From Streptomyces sp. NBC_01669 (GTDB taxonomy: Bacteria; Actinomycetota; Actinomycetes; Streptomycetales; Streptomycetaceae), in contig NZ_JAPEQG010000001.1 in assembly GCF_026339735.1 (NCBI RefSeq), positions 62,001 through 126,000 of the forward strand: DNA of 64,000 nucleotides, in the 5' to 3' direction. The notes under the pieces were generated by a model that did not search any database, was not told the DNA's origin, and saw only the letters and a program-made list of their open reading frames with translations. Positions 59,760 through 64,000 of the stretch are shown here, piece after piece (positions within the stretch are counted from its first letter, which is position 1; each line of letters starts with the position of its first letter). The translations under genes were made by a program, and so were the position numbers.

Positions 59760-61442
59760 TTATGTCACAGCCAGGACGGGAAGGTCCTGTTCGGCCCAGA
59801 TGGTCTTGCCGGGCCGGGTGTACCGGGTTCCCCAGCGCTGGGTGAGCTGGGCGACCAGAAGCAGGCCGCGTCCGCCCTCGTCGAACTCCCGGGCGCGCCG
59901 AAGGAGATCGATGTCGGCCAGGGTGCGCACCGCAGTGCGCAGCCGGCCCATGGCGGCCGACGCGTGGATGCCGTGGCCGACGACGTCCCCGATGGCCAGG
60001 GCGACCCGGGCGCCGGAAAGTGGGATGACGTCGAACCAGTCGCCGCCCACCCCTGCCTGAGCGCTGGCGGGCAGGTAACGGGAGGCGACCTCGAGTGCTG
60101 TCTGCTCGGCCAGCCGCTGGGGCAACAGGCTGTGCTGGAGGGTCACGGCGGTCGTGCGCTCGCGCGTGTAGCGGCGGGCGTTGTCAATGCAGACAGCCGT
60201 TCGGGCTGTGATCTCCTCCGCCAGCAGCAGGTCGTCTTGTTCGAAGGGCTCCGGGCGTCGATGGCGGAGGAAGACGGCCGTTCCCAGGGTGGCACCGCGG
60301 GCCCGCACTGGCACCACCATCACCGAATGGGTCCCCACGTCGCGGAGCCGGGCGGCCTGGACCGGTTCGTGATCGGCCCATCTAACGAGGGCAGGGTCGG
60401 TCATCCGGTATGCGGCCGGCCACTCGGCAGCAGGGGAGGACGCGGCATGGGTGATGGTCTCTCCCAGTCCGACCGCGGACTCAGGCACGCCCTGAAGGAT
60501 GGACTGCCGGGCAGTACGGCGCATGGTGACCGGGCCCGTCACCGGGCCAGGCGGCGGCTCCCCGCCGGCATCGATACTGGTCAGCAGATCGACGCTGGCA
60601 AAATCCGCAAGCCGGGGAACGGCCAGGTCGGCCAGCTGCTGCGCGCAGACGGTCATGTCCAGGCTGGTGCCGATGCGGCTACCCGCCTCGTTGAGGAGCA
60701 ACAGCCGCTGCCGGGCCTCGTACTGCTCGGTGGTGTCCTGCGCCGCGAAGCACACCGCACACAAGCGGCCGGCCGGGTCGTTCAGCGGGGCGAGATGGAT
60801 CGCCCACGCATGCTGACGGCTCTCGCCCGCAACGCGCAGGTAGACCTCCAGGAACTGCCGCTCCCCCGTTGCCACCACGCGGCGCATGGCGTGCTCGATC
60901 CTCTCGCACTCCGGGTGCGGTACCGCCTCCGGCATGCGCATCCCACGCAGCTGCTCCCCGGTGAGGGCGACCGCGCGCTCCTCGTCGGCGTTCGTCCGCA
61001 CAAACCGCAGATCCGTGTCGAAGATCGCCAAAATGCACGGCGACTGGTCGAAGCACCACTGCACCGGAATGCCGTCCCCCGGCAGGCGCGGCCCCCGGGC
61101 CGTGCCCCACACAAGGAGCCAGTCGCACCCGTTCTGCGCCACCCGACGATGCGCGAGCAACTCACCCTCCACACGGCGACCGTCCCGGTGCCGCACCACC
61201 ACCCGTCCGCTCCAGCTCTGCCGCCCGACGAGGGACTCCCTGACAGCCTGGACATCCTCAGCCAGAAGCTCGGCAACCGGCCGCCCTACGACATCCTCAG
61301 GCCGGTAACCGAGCAAACGCCGGGCCCCCTCACTCCACCCGGTCACCATGCCCTGCTCATCGGTCGTGGCCGTGACGACATCCGCCGCATCGAAAGGACG
61401 ATCAGCGGGCAGATCTTTGGAAGTGATGCCGTGTCCCGTCAT
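59760..61442 (-). CDS. PAS-PAS-GAF-PP2C signalling protein with internal deletion
   Basis: 560 residues from the ATG at 61442. Two PAS domains (TATTDEQGMVTGWSEGARRL; FDQSPCILAIFDTDLRFVRT) are followed by a GAF domain (about 260-420) and the beginning of PP2C: VGGDWFDVIPLSGARVALAI, GDVVGHGIHASAAMGRLRTA. At about residue 515 the chain passes from RTLADIDL straight to LRRAREFDEGGRGLLLVAQL, TQRWGTRYT, which is the end of the C-terminal HATPase domain of full-length relatives. The second half of PP2C and most of the ATPase are missing in frame, including the TDG and DD metal motifs. Phosphatase activity is not expected. Confidence 0.8.
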   Translation of the reverse strand: MTGHGITSKDLPADRPFDAADVVTATTDEQGMVTGWSEGARRLLGYRPEDVVGRPVAELLAEDVQAVRESLVGRQSWSGRVVVRHRDGRRVEGELLAHRRVAQNGCDWLLVWGTARGPRLPGDGIPVQWCFDQSPCILAIFDTDLRFVRTNADEERAVALTGEQLRGMRMPEAVPHPECERIEHAMRRVVATGERQFLEVYLRVAGESRQHAWAIHLAPLNDPAGRLCAVCFAAQDTTEQYEARQRLLLLNEAGSRIGTSLDMTVCAQQLADLAVPRLADFASVDLLTSIDAGGEPPPGPVTGPVTMRRTARQSILQGVPESAVGLGETITHAASSPAAEWPAAYRMTDPALVRWADHEPVQAARLRDVGTHSVMVVPVRARGATLGTAVFLRHRRPEPFEQDDLLLAEEITARTAVCIDNARRYTRERTTAVTLQHSLLPQRLAEQTALEVASRYLPASAQAGVGGDWFDVIPLSGARVALAIGDVVGHGIHASAAMGRLRTAVRTLADIDLLRRAREFDEGGRGLLLVAQLTQRWGTRYTRPGKTIWAEQDLPVLAVT

Positions 61443-61679
61443 GGCAACTCCTACGCAGCAGATCTTTCCCTGACAGGCATACCCGCGCCTGGGCATGAGC
61501 AGCGCAGCGCCACGGCCAACGGGATTGCGGGTGCCGATAAATCATCCGCCCAGGCCACAGCTTGATCGTCGGTGCGGCTCACACGGAGGCGTACGGGCGT
61601 GCCCCGCTGGCGGGCGGAACGCGACCGCCCCAGCGCCATCCGATGTGTGGCGGGACAGAGATAACGGTGTCGCCGATAG

Positions 61680-61716
61680 CGCCCTGCCCGGCGCGCGCCT
61701 CGCGCTAGGCAGGGCG
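61680..61716 (-). terminator. Hairpin downstream of the DedA gene
   Basis: CGCCCTGCC (61680-61688) pairs with GGCAGGGCG (61708-61716) over a 19-nt loop, about 120 bp after the DedA stop. The rest of 61497-61832 has no gene. Confidence 0.4.
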
Positions 61717-61832
61717 TTGCGGCGGGCCACGTCCTGCGCAGCTACAAGGGGAAGCTTCAGGGTGAGTCTGTGCCACGCATGTGGCCGCCGCAACACCGGT
61801 GAGAGGTTGCGGGTGGTGGCGGAGTCGGGACG

Positions 61833-62459
61833 TCAGTTGCTCCGGTCCTGCGGGCCTGACCCTATGTGGCGACGCCGCACGTGCCACGCGATGAGCCCGC
61901 CCACCACGATCACCGCGACAACAATCGCGACGACTTGCCCGGCGACCGCCTCGACTCGCTGGTAGGCGGAGCCTGCGAAGTAGCCGAGCAGGGTGAAGCC
62001 GACTCCCCAAACCAGGCCCCCGAGGGCGTTGAAGAAGAGGAAACGGCGGTAGGGCATGAGGGAGATACCGGCGAGCGCGGGCATCATGGCGCGGAAGAAT
62101 GCGATGAAGCGACCGAGGAATACGGCTTCGGGTCCGCGGCGGCGGATGAAGTCCTGAGCGTTCTCGATTCGTTCCTGGTGGCGGCGCAGCGGTCGGGTCG
62201 TCAAGATCTTCGGGCCGTAGTGATGACCTACCTGGTAGCCCACGGTGTCCCCGGCGATTGCGGCGAGGACTACGGTCAGCACCAGCCAGTAGACCGAGAC
62301 CTGGCCTTGGCTGGCGAGTACGCCGCCCAGGACGACGGCTGTCTCACCGGGCAGGACAAAGCCGAAGAACAGCGCGTCCTCGGCGAACACGAGGGCGCCG
62401 ACGACCGCGTAGACCAGGGGACCGGACAGGCCACCGAGCCAGTCGGTGATTGCGTTCAC
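61833..62459 (-). CDS. DedA family membrane protein (likely undecaprenyl-phosphate flippase type)
   Basis: 208 residues from a GTG at 62459 with GGAGG upstream. DedA features: GPLVYAVVGALVFAEDALFF, LPGETAVVLGGVLASQG, the re-entrant loop, FLGRFIAFFRAMMPALAGIS and FLFFNALGGLVWGVGFTLLG. Some DedA proteins recycle undecaprenyl phosphate across the membrane. Placed 119 bp after uppP on the same strand, which makes that role attractive here, but other DedA roles are possible. The C-terminus is basic. Confidence 0.88.
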   Translation of the reverse strand: MNAITDWLGGLSGPLVYAVVGALVFAEDALFFGFVLPGETAVVLGGVLASQGQVSVYWLVLTVVLAAIAGDTVGYQVGHHYGPKILTTRPLRRHQERIENAQDFIRRRGPEAVFLGRFIAFFRAMMPALAGISLMPYRRFLFFNALGGLVWGVGFTLLGYFAGSAYQRVEAVAGQVVAIVVAVIVVGGLIAWHVRRRHIGSGPQDRSN

Positions 62460-62578
62460 GTGTGATGTCCTCCGGGGCGTGGTCCCCGTATTCCAGTTTG
62501 AGGAACTCGGGGCAGTGGGTGTGCAGGGCGGCTGTGTACCGCGTGGCGCACGGGCGCCCCACACGCTTCAGCTGACCG

Positions 62579-63415
62579 TCAGGCGTTGAGAGCTCCGGTT
62601 CCCAGCAGTGCGAAGAGCAGTGCGCCGACAACGATGCGGTAGACGACGAATGCGTTGAAGGAGTGCCGGGCGACGAATTTGAGGAGCCAGGCGATGGAGG
62701 CGTAGGCGACGACAAAGGAGACGGCCGTGCCGACGACGAGGGGTGCGGCGCCGACTCCGGTACCGACGGCGTCCTTGAGTTCGTACAGGCCCGCACCCGT
62801 CAGGGCGGGGATGCCCAGGAAGAAGGAGAGGCGGGTCGCGGCGACGCGGTCCAGGTCGAGGATGAGAGCGGTGGACATGGTCGCCCCCGAGCGGGAGAAG
62901 CCGGGGAAGAGCAGCGCGAGGATCTGCGAACAGCCCACCAGCATGGCGTCCTTGAACGTGGTGTCATCCTCGCCGCGCTTGTGACGCCCCATCTGGTCGG
63001 CCGCCCACATCACCCCGCTGCCGACAATGAGCGATCCCGCCACGACCCACAGGGACGCGAGCGGCCCCTCCACCAGCGGTTTCGCCGCAAGACCGACGAT
63101 CACGATCGGGATGGTGGCGTAGATGACCCACCACGCGAACTTGTAGTCGTGGTGGTAGCGCTCCTGCTTGTTGGTCAGTCCTCGGCCCCAAGCGCTCACG
63201 ATGCGCACGATGTCTTTGAAGAAGTAGACGAGTACTGCGGCGATCGCGCCGACCTGGATGACGGCGGTGAAGCCGACGACGGAGGTGTCGTCGACGGGGA
63301 TGCCCATCAGCCCTTCAGTGATCTTGAGGTGGCCGGTGGAGGAGACCGGGAGGAATTCGGTGACTCCTTCCACGACTCCGAGTAGGGCGGCCTGGCCGAT
63401 GCTTATGACGCTCAT
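62579..63415 (-). CDS. uppP: Undecaprenyl-diphosphate phosphatase UppP (BacA)
   Basis: 278 residues, usual length. Removes a phosphate from undecaprenyl diphosphate to regenerate the lipid carrier of wall synthesis; also gives bacitracin tolerance. Signature motifs: LLGVVEGVTEFLPVSSTGHL with the catalytic Glu, LALLFPGFSRSGATMSTAL with the essential Arg/Ser, plus eight hydrophobic segments. Between a glycosyltransferase gene (43 bp upstream) and DedA on one strand. Confidence 0.95.
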   Translation of the reverse strand: MSVISIGQAALLGVVEGVTEFLPVSSTGHLKITEGLMGIPVDDTSVVGFTAVIQVGAIAAVLVYFFKDIVRIVSAWGRGLTNKQERYHHDYKFAWWVIYATIPIVIVGLAAKPLVEGPLASLWVVAGSLIVGSGVMWAADQMGRHKRGEDDTTFKDAMLVGCSQILALLFPGFSRSGATMSTALILDLDRVAATRLSFFLGIPALTGAGLYELKDAVGTGVGAAPLVVGTAVSFVVAYASIAWLLKFVARHSFNAFVVYRIVVGALLFALLGTGALNA

Positions 63416-63457
63416 GGGTTCCGTCTCTGGTGGGCGGCGGATGGGGCGGGTTGTTGC

Positions 63458-64000
63458 TCAGTGGCGCGGTGTTGGGCGCAGTCGGCGCACGGATCGGCCG
63501 ATGCGGGCGCGCGACCTGCCGCTCCCGCGCTGCCAGGCGCGGGAGCGGCGGGTCGCGGTCAGTTGGGTGAACAGTGCGTCGTAGGTCGCGGCGATGGGGG
63601 TGGGGTCGAAGCGGCGTGAGGCGGCCCGTGCGGCGTCGCCCATGCGGCGGCGGGCGTCTTCGTCGTCGATCAGGTCGCGCAGCGCCGCGGCGAGCGCTTC
63701 GGCGTCGCCGATGGGGACCAGGCGGCCGTCTATGCCGTCGTGGATGATTTCGGCGGGGCCGAGTGGGCAGTCGGTGCTGACGACGGGCACTCCGCAACGC
63801 ATTGCCTCGACCAGGGTCATGCCGAACGACTCTGCGTCGGATGCGCTCGTCACGATGGATGCCTGGGCGAACTCGGCCTCGATGTGTGAGGTCGCACCCA
63901 TCAGGCCCGCCCGCCCGGCCAGGCCGCGGTCGTTGATGAGTTCCTGGAGTCGATCCTTGTCGGTGCCGGTGCCGTAGATGCGCAGGGACCAGTCGGGGCG
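63458..64000 (-). CDS. Group 1 glycosyltransferase (GT4-like), C-terminal part
   Basis: Open to the right edge; 180 residues seen. RPDWSLRIYGTGTDKDRLQE, GLMGATSHIEAEFAQASIVT, SASDAESFGMTLVEAMRCGV and VSTDCPLGPAEIIHDGIDGR form the GT-B C-terminal domain with the nucleotide-sugar site (E..G..L.EAM..G.PVV). The last 35 residues are Arg-rich. Likely transfers a sugar to a lipid or surface glycan. N-terminal domain lies beyond the window. Confidence 0.88.
   Translation of the reverse strand, partial: RPDWSLRIYGTGTDKDRLQELINDRGLAGRAGLMGATSHIEAEFAQASIVTSASDAESFGMTLVEAMRCGVPVVSTDCPLGPAEIIHDGIDGRLVPIGDAEALAAALRDLIDDEDARRRMGDAARAASRRFDPTPIAATYDALFTQLTATRRSRAWQRGSGRSRARIGRSVRRLRPTPRH

Overview
The window looks like an accessory region of a Streptomyces (or close actinomycete) chromosome arm or large plasmid. 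The evidence is very high GC, GTG starts, G/C-rich third codon positions, and families typical of that genus: RsbU/SpoIIE-type PP2C phosphatases, F420-dependent enzymes, DUF397-style small proteins, a GntR plasmid regulator, a MobF-type relaxase, helicase-associated domains and Rhs. No rRNA, tRNA or CRISPR array was seen. Much of the DNA is decayed mobile material: at least five intact or nearly intact insertion elements and about a dozen fragments of transposases, relaxases, integrases and resolvases.

Layout. 0-16 kb is a plasmid-derived mosaic: a MobF relaxase lacking its N-terminus, a lipoprotein polysaccharide deacetylase, an integrase-type IS, two helicase-associated (HA) fragments, two PP2C phosphatases, a frameshifted PH-domain gene, a YcxB-like membrane protein, trmO, a second relaxase remnant, and two related noncoding blocks near the relaxases. 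15.5-18.4 kb has a TetR regulator divergent from a small membrane protein, with paired operators, then an NmrA-type oxidoreductase. 19-23.3 kb has a 5'-truncated Rhs protein with a variable C-terminus, a four-TM candidate immunity protein and an IS3 element. 23.3-26.1 kb has a three-gene operon (haloalkane dehalogenase, PPOX flavoenzyme, NAD(P)-binding protein) divergent from a TetR gene. 27-28 kb has an LLM flavin enzyme.

28-38.8 kb holds an IS6 element, two 1380-bp near-identical TnpB-only IS200/IS605-type elements, a broken Tn3-family transposon carrying TetR and DUF1772 genes, an SDR and an FAD disulfide oxidoreductase. The second TnpB element sits exactly between the original ribosome-binding site and the start codon of that oxidoreductase and supplies a replacement. 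39-49.5 kb has an endonuclease VII-like gene divergent from a SUKH-like gene, an HTH/lectin membrane protein, a LysM-NlpC/P60 hydrolase, a 2'-5' RNA ligase-like protein, a secreted protein, a Wadjet JetD fragment fused to an integrase fragment, and an acidic repeat protein. 49.6-52.5 kb is an IS607-type element inside a Tn3 transposase fragment, which a solo IS6 end then truncates.

52.5-56.4 kb is a four-gene ABC transporter/two-component operon with a palindromic operator. 56.6-58.9 kb carries small plasmid genes around a GntR regulator. 58.9-64 kb has a methyltransferase, an internally deleted PAS-GAF-PP2C protein, and a DedA-UppP-glycosyltransferase cluster that looks chromosomal. The most coherent functional units are the ABC/two-component operon, the dehalogenase operon, the Rhs toxin/immunity pair and the undecaprenyl-phosphate recycling cluster.
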